Of a DNA stretch of 64,000 nt, positions 22,254 to 34,392 are shown piece by piece. The position numbers and the translations under genes are program-made. This stretch comes from Linanthus parryae (Eukaryota > Streptophyta > Magnoliopsida > Ericales > Polemoniaceae). The notes under the pieces were generated by a model. It had not been told where the DNA came from, made no database searches, and worked only from the letters and a program-made list of their open reading frames with translations. Numbering within the stretch: position 1 is the stretch's first letter; every line of letters starts with the position of its first letter. The stretch covers positions 136,487,368 through 136,551,367 of the forward strand of contig JALGPY010000001.1 of assembly GCA_023055425.1 (NCBI GenBank). Reading direction: 5' to 3'.

Positions 22254-22880
22254 TGTAGATACTGCTTTCTGACATGACAGATCTTGGCCACGTGGCAGCC
22301 ATCCAGCACACCATATTGTGCTCCATACACACAGGATCACCAGCCGAGCTGATCCATGTGGGGGCTGCGAGACAGAGCCCTCGCATACCACTGCACGGGA
22401 CTTGTAGGGACTTAGTGGTTTGGAGGCTAGAGTAAGCCCTGTCGCGTGCGAGCCAAGCCCGCGCGCGACCTTTAGTAACTGTTTTGAGAGATTTATGGCA
22501 CGAGCTCCATAAACCCGGTCAATCCGGTCAAACCCGGTCAACCTCGTAACGGTAACGGTATTCGCGCACCACGTGCTCTAACGGTCCCTATATACTCGGA
22601 CGAACGTGCCGTTATGGTTAAGCTAATTAAGCCGCCATTAATGGGCGCATTAACCACACTACAACGGTCATGTTCTCCAGTATATATAGATCGTCAACCT
22701 TTCCATACAAAGGAGAACACACTTGCCATACGCGGAAGCTCTGCCAAACCTCTGTCTCTCTCTCAGACATTGCTACTGACTTACTCTCTCCCTACACACA
22801 CCCCTATTCTTCCTGTGCGATCCTTGATCCACTACACACGGTGCACACGGAGGTCTCCCCGCCGGAATCTCTTGTGCACA
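22254..22880 (+). repeat. 3' LTR of the Tat element
   Basis: 627 bp, nearly identical to 7529-8155, followed directly by the ACAAC target duplication. Confidence 0.95.
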
Positions 22881-22885
22881 ACAAC

Positions 22886-24874
22886 GGAACCCACTTCGGA
22901 GATATCTTCGCAACTGAGGCCTCCCTGAACCCGTACAATTTGATCAACGACCAACTTCGCATCGCCTTCCAGTACGACGGAGTTGCAGAGGAGCCTCCGA
23001 CACAGACGCACGGCCTCCTGAGCGGCGAGAGCTTCTACATGTTTAGCAGATAGTCCACAATGGATTGGCCTACCCACACCGTGTATTACTCGACCACAAG
23101 GGTCTCTTATAATCACTCCGATACCCGCCCGCCTAGACTCCGCACACCAAGCTCCATCAAAGGTCGCCTTCACCCACCCACCTTGAGGCTTAGTCCACTT
23201 CATTTGGGGTGACCGAGGGGAGAAAGTAACCTGTTTTGGTCTGTCTTCCGGGTTATTGAGCTCCTCGATGAATGCTTGAATCTCGTTGCAAATCTGAGCT
23301 AGGTTGGACCGTTTACCCCGAAAAAGAGCATTGTTACGGACTATCCAAAGCTTCGACACCGTTACCGCAAAACGAACCAGATCTGCAAGACTTAATGTCT
23401 CCAAGTAGTGAGTAGCCCAGACCGAGAAATTATGGTGGGGTTTTGCCAAGAAGGCTCCATGTTCAACTACCTTCCACACCTCTTCAGCCACTTCACAAGA
23501 ACAGAGAGTGTGTGTCAGGTTCTCACCTCGGTTGCCGCAGCCGATGCAAAAAGTGGGAACCTCAATTGATCTACGCCGCAAATTATCAATCGTGGGAATG
23601 CCATTATGGATACATCGCCAAAGATGATGTTGGATCTTTGTTGGGACTTTTATTTTCCAAATCTTGCTCATTGCTTTGTTTACCGGATTCGAAGTACCCT
23701 CTGCCATATTTATAGCCTTGAGATTCTGAGCTTGAAGATATCCCGTTTTAACCGTATAGAGACCCGAAATCGAGTAATGCCAAATCAGTTGATCTTCCGC
23801 TTCTTGCATCGGTAAAGGGATTCGTTTCACTACCTCGGCGTCAATGGGGGCAAGCTGCTGCTCTAACACTTGTATATTCCACGATTTGTTGGCATTGATG
23901 AGGTCTTTAACCTTTAACTCCTGATCAGTCGGTTGGAAATAGATTTTTAGCGACGGTTCCCGTGGGATCCATTTCTCCGTGACCCGGATTTTGTTGCCAT
24001 CTCCCACTCTCCATCGTAACCCTGAATCCAATAGCTTTCTACCAACAAGAATACTCCTCCACGCATAAGAGGGACCATTACCTAACTCAGCTTGCATGAA
24101 ATCTTTATTTTTGAAGTATTTAGCCTTAAGTACCCTACTAAGAAGAGAGTTCGAATACCTAAGAATCCTCCAGCTTTTCTTGGCCAACATAGCATCATTG
24201 AACAACTTTTAGTCTTTAAACGCCAAACCTCCATGTTCCTTTTGCTGCTGAATCCTGTCCCATTTGACCCAATTAATTCCTCTTCTATCCTCTGACTTGC
24301 TCCACCAAAATTGTCTAATAGCTTGCTCCATTTTATCACAAACATTGTCGGGCAGTTTGAAGCAAGACATAGCATATGTAGGAATAGCTTGAGCTATAGC
24401 ACGAATAAGAACTTCCTTACCACCCGTCGAAAGCGATCGTTCCTTCCATCCTTTTAGCTTCGAAACTAGTCTCTCAATTAAGTGGGCAAAAGTAATCGAT
24501 TTTTTCCTCCCCATTGTAGTAGGCAGGCCCAAGTATTTGTCGTATTGTGCTACCTCCTGAACTCCACATAGCTGCATGATCTCCTGTTTGGCCGAATCTG
24601 GTGTGTTTGTTGAAAAGACTAGTGCTGACTTATCAAGATTGAGCTGTTAACCTGAAGCTTTTCCATAGAATTCGATGAGGCCCGTAAGAGTAGGAACACT
24701 TTCCCTGTTTTCCTGTGTGAAAAAGATACTATCGTCAGCAAAAAATAAATGAGAGACCACTGGTCCTCCCCTAGAAGCCGTAACGCCGCCCAGATCACCC
24801 TCACTAACTACAGCCGTGACAGTCCTAGAAAGTAATTCATTGCATAGAAGAAAGAGATAGGGACCACAAAACAT
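22886..24874 (-). pseudogene. LINE reverse transcriptase (3' part) and RNase H
   Basis: Minus-strand reading begins in the RT palm (PYLFLLCNE, then the catalytic HLFFADDSIFF), runs through KYLGLPTTMGRK, the zf-RVT region (FCIGCG, CSCEVAEEVW) and an RNase H domain (ATFDGAW, EALAAQEAV, LEGDAKLV). Two in-frame stops (near 24654 and 24207) break it. RNase H is cut by the Tat element and ends at 7523-7300. Confidence 0.85.
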
Positions 24875-24879
24875 CAAAT

Positions 24880-27155
24880 ACTAAATTTCTCATATTGACC
24901 AGACTGCCTGTTCATATTCATGTCTCAAATACAAATTGCATTCTCATCCGTTCGTTGTGCTAAAAACCCACAAAACATCAAGAGAACCCTCAAATGTGTT
25001 GCTTAGCAAAACAAACAGGAGAGGAGGGCGGAGAAAGAGGAGGGATTTGTAGAAAAACAAAACTAACATTGTGGTTGGGCGGCATTTAGTTTTTTTAAAA
25101 AAACAAAACTAACATTTTTTGAAAAACAAATAAACAAAACAGGAGGGATTTTTTTAGAGGAACCTTACATGTAGTTGGGCGGCATAACCCGCATTTTTAT
25201 TAGAAAACTCGAATCGGGCTCCCAACTCGTAAAAGACAATGTGAGGAAGGAGAGAAGGGCGGAGAAAGAGGCTTATTGCCGGCGCCGGAGTTGCTATCCA
25301 TGCAAATGTTATGATGGCTTCTTCCTCCAGTTTCTTCGTCCTCGCAGCGGCAGCAATTGACTCGCACTCATACAAACCACAGCAGATAACTACTGCTACT
25401 CGTGCCGGTAGTGGTTAATATAAGAGTGCTTAATTCCATAAGCGCTGTTTCGAACCTGGAACATAGGAGAGAGAAAAAAGTAGAATGAAATTGGTAAATT
25501 CTACTATTTGAAAATTGCTTATGTCAGAGAGTGATTATATTTTATGATATCATATTTATTCTTATGCCATTTTACCATAAATTGTGATACCATATTTGCA
25601 ACCATAGTTAGTAAATACTCCGAATTTTTGCGTTTAATACTCGTCTGTACGTATAAATGAAAAACACTTCCGTATTCCATACTATTGCCTGACCTAATGA
25701 AAAATACTCGAATTTTTGAGAAAAAAAAATTAATACTCGTATTTAATGTTTTAACGTACAATCCTTCCGGATAAAACTTCTTGCATACAAAATTACAGTA
25801 AATGATTTTTTATCCAAAATATTATAACTTATAGTAGATAGTTATTATTAAATATTTTTTTACAATTTCATTATCTTATTGTTTTAAAATTTACAAGTAT
25901 AATTATAAAATTTAGAAAATATTATGTTTTTTTTAATAAGAAAATATTAAGTTAGAATAGCTATAATTACATACATGTATGTATACATCTACATACATCT
26001 CGACTATTATGTGTTATAATATTACTTCTTATGCTAATTCATGCTTAAGATTAAAGAATGCACAATAACCTTATTTTTACATAAGTTTGCCTCGTAAATA
26101 GTTTGATATTATTATACCTAAGTAATGTGTTAGTTATGAGTAGATAGTGTAATTATCAAAAATGCTAAAAAAAGAGTAATTCTTTACAAATTATTTTTAA
26201 ATATTTGATAAAAATATGAAAAGATGGCAATGTGAGACACAAGGAACTCATTATATATATCTTAAAATACTAAGAAATACACCCGTACTTTTAATTCCGA
26301 ATGAGTTTCTAGTATACGAATTATACACGTACGTATAGAAAACTCGAATTAATGAAATTCCGTACTCTTAAACCGAACTTTTACTAACATATTTTTGACA
26401 TAAAATCGTATAATACACGTACGTACCGTACCACGTTTTCTTTCCGTCACGTATTTTACTAACTCAGTTTGCAACTCTACACTTTCCAATATACCTCCAT
26501 TACCCTACAACACCACACCATTGACGAATTACAACTACGAACTTATTACTAAGATTTTACCCAAAGATTTTACAAGTTTGGGTTTAATAAATTTAACTGG
26601 ATTTGGGCTAGGGTTTGAACTATGAACCCGACCAACATATATGAATTGGGCTTAAGTTGTGTCATTTTGGCCTAGCCTAATTGTGTGTTTCTCGCTCGTC
26701 CAATAAACTTCACATTTGAATGATTTTTTTTTCAAGTACACATTTGAATGATTTGATTAACCATGACGAAGAATCGTGCTTTATTAAGAAAATTGCAACA
26801 TGTCACGCAAAGCTCAAAACTTATACATTTTTATAAATGTTCACAACTTGTTGTTGGAGATGCTCTAACATTCTTAGCATCTCACATATTAGGATTGTCT
26901 TTATAACTTCTGATACCTAGGAGTGGACGTCTTTCTGTCTTGGTCTTAGTAATGTTCTTGTTGATAGTAGACAGAAAGAACAATCTGACATATTCATATA
27001 GAGACAACTTAGTACAATACTTGTGTGATGACCAATAACATCTCACATTCTATACGTATAAGTATTAGAGTGTAACAAAATACACAGTTACTATGCACAT
27101 TCAAGTTTTAAATGCAATGACAAGAACGGATATATACAACTATTATGTGTTGAAA
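24880..27155 (-). repeat. Segmental duplication copy 1, part A (collapsed gene 5' end and upstream region)
   Basis: 24905-25300 matches pieces of 36485-37060 and 43800-43930; 25300-27030 matches 43860-44920 with many small changes. Intron sequence of a distant module is joined directly to the first exon, so the gene body was deleted. The rest is AT-rich upstream DNA without ORFs of note. Confidence 0.65.
25277..25301 (-). pseudogene. Orphan first exon (MDSNSGAG)
   Basis: ATG at 25301 reads MDSNSGAG, matching MDTNSGAG at 43860. The donor GGTGAG of the intact copy is changed to AATAAG, so it cannot splice normally. No downstream exon remains. Confidence 0.55.
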
Positions 27156-27159
27156 TATG

Positions 27160-27461
27160 TGTTGGGTTGGAGCCCAGGTTCTTGAGCCCAGGTTCATGGA
27201 CGACCTGAAAAAAAAAATTTGACCCGTTTTGACCCGTTTGGGCTTGGATCCGGCCTGATTTAATAGGTCGTCTATTTATAGAGCTCTTAGGGTCCGTAGC
27301 ATGTTATGTTGAGCGTTCTGATTTCGCTTGTAATTCTCTCTGAGACGATTCGTCTGTTTTAGTGAAATCTCTGCAACTCCGTGGATGTAGGCTGATTTGC
27401 CGAACCACGTAAATCTGTGTGTTTGATTCTTTCTTTTCGCATATTTCGTTTTTTCACAACA
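27160..27461 (+). repeat. 5' LTR of the Copia element
   Basis: TGTTGGGTTGGAG to TTTCACAACA. It lacks about 100 bases found in the 3' LTR. CTATTTATAGAGCTC near 27269 may be the TATA region. Confidence 0.85.
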
Positions 27462-27463
27462 AC

Positions 27464-27477
27464 TGGTATCAGAGCCA
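27464..27477 (+). promoter_or_regulatory. Primer-binding site (initiator Met tRNA)
   Basis: TGGTATCAGAGCCA, two bases after the 5' LTR. Confidence 0.85.
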
Positions 27478-27504
27478 GGTTCGTTAGGGTTTGGGAAAAA
27501 AACG

Positions 27505-28304
27505 ATGGCAAATGAGATGAAGGGGTCTGGAATTGAAAAGTTCGACGGCACAGATTATGCGTACTGGAAGATGCAGATAGAGGACTATCTGTATGGGAAG
27601 AAACTGCACGCTCCACTGGAGGGGGTAAATCCTGAAGCCATGAAGGAGGAAGACTGGAAGGTTATGGATCGACAGGTTCTGGGCATTGTTCGACTGACGA
27701 TGTCAAGATCGATTGCGCACAACGTTATTAAGGAGAATACTACAGCTTCGCTGATAAAGGCGTTGTCAGAAATGTACGAGACTCCGTCTGCTAATAACAA
27801 GGTGTACTTGATGAAGGGTCAGTTCAATCTGAAGATGACAGAAGGTATGTTGGTTGCTCAACATCTTACTGATTTCAATACAATTATGAATCAGTTGTCT
27901 GCTGTTGATATCGATTTTGATGATGAGGTTAGGGCTTTGATACTATTAGCCTCTTTACCTAATAGCTGGGAACCTATGCGAACTGTTGTTAGTAATACTG
28001 CTGGAAAAGAAAAGTTGAAGTATGATAACATATACGTGATTTAATTCTAGCTGAGGAAGTGCGTCGTAGAGATTCTGGTGAACCTTCGATTTCAGCCTAT
28101 AATATTGATAATTGTGGCAGAAGTAATGAAAGGAATGATAACAATAATCGGGGAAGATCAAAATCTAAGCATAGAGGTACCAGTCGTGGAAAATCGCAGA
28201 CAAGGGATGAAAACACGGGTAATTGCTGAAACTGTGGTAAATCTGGTCACTTTAAGAGTGATTGTAAGGCACCGAAGAAATACAGAGGAAAGGCTGGGAA
28301 TTCG
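27505..28304 (+). pseudogene. Copia Gag with zinc knuckle, frameshifted
   Basis: ATG at 27505 opens a UBN2-type Copia Gag (IEKFDGTDYAYWKMQIEDYL) for 179 codons. A frameshift near 28030 ends it early; the sequence continues in another frame as LILAEEVRRRDSG and a CCHC knuckle (NCGKSGHFKSDC) whose residue after the first Cys is TGA at 28229. Gag would bind and package element RNA. It cannot be made whole from this copy. Confidence 0.8.
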
Positions 28305-29765
28305 GTGAATGCAGTCAGTGATGAAATTCAAAATGCTTTACTTCTTGCTGTGTATAGTCCCGTTGATGATTGGATATTAGATTTGGGTGCTTCTTTCCAT
28401 ACTACCTCGCATCGTGAAATTATGCAGAACTATACTGCAGGGGATTTCGGAAAAGTGTACTTGGCAGATGGAGAGCCGCTGAATATTGTTGGTCAGGGTG
28501 ATATTGATGTCAAGATTGCAAGTGGTTCTGTATGGACTTTGTTGAAGGTTAGACATGTTCCTGAGCTGAAGAAGAATTTGATATCGGTGGGACAGCTTGA
28601 TGATGGTAACTCTGTGGTCTTATCAAGTGGTGCATGGAAGGTTTTGAAAGGTTCCATGATACTTGCTCGTGGTAAGAAAACAGGAACTTTGTACATGACT
28701 TTGGGACCGAGTGATATAGTAGTTGTTGCTGAAGCTGAGCAAGACGCTGATTTGTGGCATCGCAGACTTGGTCATATGAGTCATAGAGGTATGAAGGTAT
28801 TGTCGTCCCAAGGTAAGCTCTCAAAGAGGAAGTCTGTTGATCTGGGTATTTGTGAGAGCTGTAATATGGGAAAGCAGAAGAGAGTCAGTTTCTTGAAAGG
28901 CAGTCGAGCCTTGAGATCAAGCAAGCTGGATCTCGTGCACACAGATGTGTGGGGTCCTTCACCAGTAGCGTCACTAGGAGGATCTCAATACTATGTCACT
29001 TTCATTGATGATTTCAGCAGGAAAGTATGGCTTTATTTTATGAAAAATAAATCTGATGTGTTTGAAACTTTTAAGAAGTGGAAAGCCATGGTTGAGACTG
29101 AAACAGGTTTGAAATTGAAGTGTCTGAGATCTGATAATGGTGGAGAGTACATTGATGGTGGACTTGAGGATTATTGTGCTGCACATGGAGTTAGACTCGA
29201 AAATACTCTTCCCGGAACACCACAACAGAATGGTGTGGCTGAGCGCATGAATAGGACCATCAATGAGAGAGCTAGAAGCATGAGGCTTTGTTCTGGGTTA
29301 CCGAAGACTTTCTGGGCAGATGCAGTTAGCAGAGCGGTTTATTGCATAAACAGTGGACCTTCAGTTCCGTTGGAATTCAAATTGCCTAAAGAAGTATGGA
29401 GCGGAAAAGAGGTTAGTTTTGATCATTTGAAAGTTTTCGGTTGTGTTTCTTATATTCATATTGATGCTGCCAGACGTAGTAAGCTAGATGCAAAATCCAA
29501 GATTTGTTTCTTTATTGGCTATGGAGATGCACAGTTCGGTTACAGATTTTGGGATGCTGAGAACAAAAAAATTATAAGAAGCAAAGATGTGATCTTCAAT
29601 GAGAAGATGATGTATAAGTATAGGGCGAGTGTTGAAGTGATAGAGAAGATAAAGTCCCAGTTACTCCTCAGTATGTTTGTCCTAATATTCTTCAGGATGT
29701 CACTCCCAGTGATGATGTTCCGCAGGATCAGTCTAGTGTGCCTGACACTACTGAGTCACAACTAG
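28305..29765 (+). pseudogene. Copia protease and integrase
   Basis: Protease active site reads WILDLGASFHT where DSGAS or DTGAS is usual, so it is probably inactive. Integrase follows: HHCC finger (WHRRLGHMSHRGM, CESCNMGKQ), then the catalytic Asp in HTDVWGP, Asp in RSDNGGEY and Glu in NGVAERMNRT. The core looks complete. The frame is lost near 29665, shifting into the linker read at 29738-29944. Confidence 0.85.
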
Positions 29766-30943
29766 TTGCAAAAGACAAGAACACTCCTCTAAAGACCTAT
29801 GTCAGAACTCGTGTGGGGACTCGGAACAGAAAGGCCCCAGAGCGTTACTCCCCTAGTCTTAATTATATATTGTTGGCTGATGCAGGTGAGCCTGAGACTT
29901 ATGCAGAGACTTTGCAGGATGTTAACTCTAGCAAGTGGGAGTAAGCTATGAATGATGAGATGGATTCTTTTCTTGGGAATCAGACATGGGAGTTAATTGA
30001 ACTTCCAACAGGGAAGAGGGCACTTCATAACAGGTTGGTATATCGTATGAAGAATGAATCTGATGGAAGTAAACGGTATAAGGCAAGGCTTGTTGTGAAG
30101 GGGTACCAGCAGAAGCAGGGAATTGATTATTCTGAGATATTTTCACATGTGGCGAAGCTTACAACTTTCAGGTTGGTGCTGAGTATGGTTGCTCAAGAAG
30201 ACTTACATCTTGAGCAGTTAGATGTAAAGACTGCATTCCTTCATGGTGACTTGTAGGAAGAATTGTATATGCATCAGCCAGAGGGTTTTCGAGGTACAGG
30301 GAAAGGAGAATCTTGTGTGCAGGTTGAAGAGGAGCTTGTATGGTCTGAAAAAAGCTCCTCGGCAGTGGAACAAGAAATTTGATAGTTTTATGTGCAGCTT
30401 AAAGTACACTAGATGTCATGCAGACCATTGTTGCTATGTTAGACAGTTTGATGGCTCCTACATTATCTTGTTGTTATACGTTGATGATATGCTGATTGCA
30501 GGATCCAGTTTGGATGAGATTAACAACTTGAAGAAGAAATTGTCTACACAGTTTGCCATGAAGGACTTGGGCCCTGCAAGTCAGATTCTTGGCATGAGGA
30601 TAGTCAGAGATACATCCAGAGGTACTCTGTATTTTTCCCAGGCAGAGTATGTGAAGAAGGTACTAAGCAGATTCAGCATGGATCAGGCTAAGCCTGTGAA
30701 CACTCCGTTAGGGGGTCATTTTAGATTGAGTAAAGATGATTCACCAAAGACAGTTGAAGAACGGGAACACATGGGTAAGACTCCATATGCCTCAGCTATT
30801 GGTTCGTTGATGTATGTTATGGTTTGTACTAGGCCAGATATTTCCCATGCAGTGGGAGTTGTGAGCAGGTACATGAGTAATCCAGGAAAGCAACATTGGG
30901 AGGCAGTTAAATGGATGTTGAACCAGTCTCCAAGTGGGAGAAT
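29738..30943 (+). pseudogene. Copia reverse transcriptase, RNase H deleted
   Basis: Pieces in two frames: RYKARLVVKGYQQKQGIDY and LDVKTAFLHGDL, then TAG at 30254 and a frameshift, then KAPRQWNKKFDSFM, the catalytic LLYVDDMLIAG and HAVGVVSRYMSNPGKQ. The chain normally continues into RNase H, but after HWEAVKW it meets the polypurine tract within 30 bases. The deletion removes the whole RNase H domain. Confidence 0.85.
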
Positions 30944-31345
30944 TGTTGGGTTGGAGCCCTAGTTCATGGGCGACCCGTTTTATGAATCGACCCGGTTCAT
31001 GTTTTGCTACGACCCGAAAAGGGAGACATGATTCGTGGAGCGAAGGCTTGGGGTAGCGATCACAAACATGTCTCCCGGGGGTTCGGGAGCAGCGCCCCCC
31101 GAAAAAAATATTTTGACCCGTTTGGGCTTGGATCCGGCCCGGTTTAATGGGTCGTCTATTTGTAGAGTTCTTAGGGTTCGTAGCATGTTATGTTGAGCGT
31201 CCTGATTTCGCTTGTAATTCTCTCTGAGACGATTCGTCTGTTTTAGTGAAATCTCTGCAACTCCGTGGATGTAGGCTGATTTGCTGAACCACGTAAATTT
31301 GTGTGTTTGATTCTTTCTTTCTGCATATTTCGGTTTTTCACAACA
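30944..31345 (+). repeat. 3' LTR of the Copia element
   Basis: 402 bp. It contains a perfect 10-bp inverted repeat, GGGAGACATG (31021-31030) and CATGTCTCCC (31067-31076), absent from the 5' LTR. Confidence 0.85.
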
Positions 31346-31437
31346 ATATGTTTGCACGATCAGATCATAAAGGCACATGATAACTTAAATTTAGGACGTG
31401 TAAATTGGTCAATAAAAAGGCTAATATAATAGGAGTT

Positions 31438-32670
31438 AGATGACTTACATGTTGAGATATAGCAAGAACAACAATCTTCTTTCAAACATCAGATCAAGAA
31501 GTATTCAAAGCGTGTCCCAACTTCAAATATGTAATAATTTTCTGGAAGAAGTTCGAGACAATACAAAGTCCTTATATTGGTAGATCGCCATACATTAATC
31601 AAGATATAAATGTTTTTTGAAAGTTATGTAAATTAACTACATTTCAAAAAAAACACACACACACTTTAAAGCTTCTTTCATACATCAGATCAAAGAGCAC
31701 AGAAAGCGCCCCCAAATTTTAAGAACTTTACGGAATAAGTTGGGGTCAATACAAAGCGCTCATAATGGCAAATCCTTATACACAAATTATGATGCAAATA
31801 ATTTTCAAATTTATTTAAATGTAATTACAATACAAGAACTCTGGCTTTAGATCTGGTTTATCAACCAATCAGACACAAATTATCAGAAGAAACATATAAT
31901 AAAAAGAGTTAGAATTAACAAAAGAGAGTGTAATAAAAAGAAAATAAACATACAACTATTTGTGTAGATTTGAAACAAAACATTATCAAACTAAAACAAT
32001 TTAGTTGTATCGAGAGATGATATTTAGCAAGAATCTTAATAATTTTGATACATAAGACAATCAAACTAAGAGAGTCAACTGATATCGAGAATTGATATGT
32101 TACCAGTGAGAATTGTGAAAATGAAAGCACAAAGTGAGGCGGCCGCAACTTCACATGGATCGACCTGGAGAACCCTAATTTACCTATCGTTATTCTTATA
32201 TACACATATTTATAGCCGAAAATCAATTCTAGGTGGCCCAATATGCAAAGTCGTCTCGATTGTTTTTTTGAGAGAGAAAGTCGTGTTAATTATTAGCTGC
32301 TAAAATAATTATAAGAGATTTTAAGGAACAAAAACTATCATAAAAAATTAAATTTTATAGGGCTTGGGAACATGCTTTTTGTAACTTAGAAGGGTTGAAC
32401 TCGACAAACTTTATCCCGGCCCGAACTAGAACATGGTCTAGTCACATGTTTTTTGTAATTTAGACGGACCTAGAAAAATTTTGTCAACCCAAATTGTAAT
32501 TAGAGTTGGGCTACTGAATAAATTTTTGAATGACTGGCTAATCCAAGTTGTTTTATTTGGACAATAACTACATACAAATATTATATTTGGAAAGAATTAT
32601 GCACATATTTGAAATGATCTACTACTCGTCTTTAATTATTAGTGATGTTTTTTTACATTATTTTTAATGG
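31438..32670 (-). repeat. Segmental duplication copy 1, part B: single 0.9-kb unit
   Basis: Matches the tandem units of 45205-50860. It holds two hairpin modules (about 31514-31559 and 31708-31745), the leader exon (GCGGCCGCCTCACTTT on the minus strand; ATG at 32156 followed by TGA) and its TATA box (TATAAATA, near 32215-32208). Its 3' side resembles the first unit of the array and its 5' side the last unit, as expected from unequal crossing-over. Confidence 0.65.
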
Positions 32671-32954
32671 TTTATTTTTATTTTCTTGCAATATTTGTTA
32701 TTCTCTTGTATTTTAGAAAGTCGTTTTGATATTTGATCTAATAGTGCACTGTCATTGTCTCTTATTTTATATAATAATTTGTAAGTGCACTTAAACGATA
32801 CCAATTATGGTTGAGTTGAAAGTAATAACTAAATTAAATTCACTAAGTTTAATGGACTAATCCGAATTCAGCCCAAGTGCAGATTGATACATACAGACTC
32901 TGGTTTTTATGGGTTGGTGACATAATCCGAGCTTGTACTAAAAAAAGGTGTGTC
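32671..32954. other. AT-rich spacer
   Basis: No gene or repeat recognised; it lies between the end of the duplicated block and a LINE fragment. Confidence 0.3.
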
Positions 32955-33290
32955 AACCAACCAACGCTCCCAAGCTGCAGCCCTAGGACCACTCTACAAA
33001 CTGAAAACGGTGTTTCCTCATCTGCATTGGGTTCCTCTCCACAACCGACAACATGACAGATTAATGATCTGAAGTAACTGTGTCAATGTTCTCCGCCGTA
33101 GAAAATGGGAAAAGAACTTCCCACTCATTAGAAGCAACAGCACGGTCAAGTCTTTCTTCAACAAAGGCCTGATTACTTCTCCTGTCAGACCATGTATATG
33201 CACGAACCTTAAAAGCCCAAGTCGCATAGTCCACAGTAAGATAAAGCATCACAGAAAGACTCACAATTTTGCTGTACCTCTCGGTACTCT
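32955..33290 (-). pseudogene. LINE endonuclease fragment
   Basis: Minus-strand AYTWSDRRSNQAFVEERLDR and WEVLFPF, then TSDH followed by a stop, the C-terminal part of the APE-type endonuclease of plant LINEs, with the linker VVERNPMQMRKHRF after it. No RT or tail is attached. It lies next to the most decayed module of the host gene. Confidence 0.7.
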
Positions 33291-33419
33291 CCACTGTTTA
33301 ATGGCTGGTTAATCAGCAGGAGCCACTTGTTGTTCTTGCTCCAAGCTAGAACCAACTCAACAAATTTTACTCCCTCTTCATATTTCATCTATCCCTTGGG
33401 AGAAGTGCGATAAAGAATC

Positions 33420-33702
33420 TCTACATCTCCAAGAACTTGAAACATGTAGTGAAAAATGTTCCCATTTCTGATAACTTTCGGTTGGTTTTGGTCTTTCTGA
33501 TATCTTTCGGTTGGTTTTGGTCTCTATCATAGATAAAAACATGACATCTAACATTAGGAGTGTGCCTAACTATAATCAACACCAGAAGGAACAAAAATGT
33601 GGGAGTGCACAGATACACACGGAGCAGATCACAAAACCTTGTGTTGTATGCAGTAAGCAGGATAATTCTTCTTATTCAGCAACTGAAGCTGCAAGGAAAT
33701 GG
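33420..33702 (-). pseudogene. Host repeat gene, module T (decayed)
   Basis: The second-exon equivalent (LQLLNKKNYPAYCIQHK, 33702-33652) begins after a CAG acceptor. The third-exon equivalent near 33470 reads CFKFLEM then a stop and RFFIALLPRD, parallel to CFKFLETRRFSLALW of module S. Several stops make it a relic. Confidence 0.45.
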
Positions 33703-34392
33703 AAGAAGGATTAACATCAGAGCAAGGTTATTCAAAAGCTTTTATGCTCCATGCCCAAATTACTGAATCATTGATTTCAGGAAGCTTTCATTATGGAAAA
33801 CTAAGAGGAGTAACTAGTTAAGATACATCCAGAAGCTAAGGTATAAGCCCTTTCCTCTGCTCTTTAATTGATTTCCCCCAATGTATTGTATCTCATTTCC
33901 CAAACATAAATATTCTTTACCACCATACTGAAAAATGAAATCAGAAAGAGAATTCAATTTCAACAACTTTCTTAAGGACAAAAGGTAATCTAAGACATTT
34001 TGATGAGCAAACATCACTTTATTAATCTTTGGGCAAAGCCAAACATATAACAAATGATTTTGACACCAAATGAGTACACATTACACAGAGGCCAGAGAGC
34101 GAAAACCTATCAGTATCAACATAAAAGAGGATCACAAAAACCAACGGGCTATACATAGATTAACAAACGTAGGATTCAAAAGCTATTACTGTCCGATGAA
34201 TCCATCCATTGCCAAAGTCAGTGCCATTTTCTTGAGACACTTCGGTGACATCGCAAAACACTCAATCTTCTACAAGCTGAGGTATAGCCGCATGGACGTG
34301 CTGCTCCTCAAAAGCAACTCTTTTGCTGTCAGTATAATAGCTGCAAGTACCACACTCCTTGGTTGGTGTTGTGAAATCACTTTTATGATTCC

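Larger units (their letters stand above)
7529..22880 (+). mobile_element. Ty3/Gypsy LTR retrotransposon, Tat clade (Ogre/Retand-like), 15.35 kb
   Basis: Identical-length LTRs (627 bp; 7529-8155 and 22254-22880) differ at about three sites by eye: two adjacent near 7826 and one near 7855. TSD ACAAC is at 7524-7528 and 22881-22885. Order: gag-protease, RT, two RNase H domains, integrase, minisatellite, then antisense genes before the 3' LTR. The second RNase H, the tandem repeats and the antisense extra ORF are Tat-clade marks. Three in-frame stops break gag-pol, so it probably moves with help from relatives. It sits in the RNase H region of an older LINE. Confidence 0.92.
7291..24874 (-). mobile_element. 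5'-truncated L1-type LINE, split by the Tat element
   Basis: LINE pieces at 22886-24874 and 7291-7523 read continuously on the minus strand once the Gypsy insertion and its ACAAC duplication are removed. The 3' end is a poly(A) (T run at 7292-7299) lying in the tail of the GRF gene. The 5' end stops inside the reverse-transcriptase palm, just upstream of PYLFLLCNE, the usual result of incomplete target-primed reverse transcription. About 2.2 kb of LINE remains. A target duplication could not be settled by eye. Confidence 0.8.
27160..31345 (+). mobile_element. Ty1/Copia element, Tork/Tnt1-like, defective
   Basis: LTRs 27160-27461 and 30944-31345, TSD ATATG (27155-27159 and 31346-31350), initiator Met tRNA primer site and a polypurine tract (AAGTGGGAGAA) at 30932. 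Gag, protease, integrase and RT are present but carry stops and frameshifts; RNase H is deleted. Domain order with integrase before RT marks Copia. LTRs differ in length (302 and 402 bp). Confidence 0.9.
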
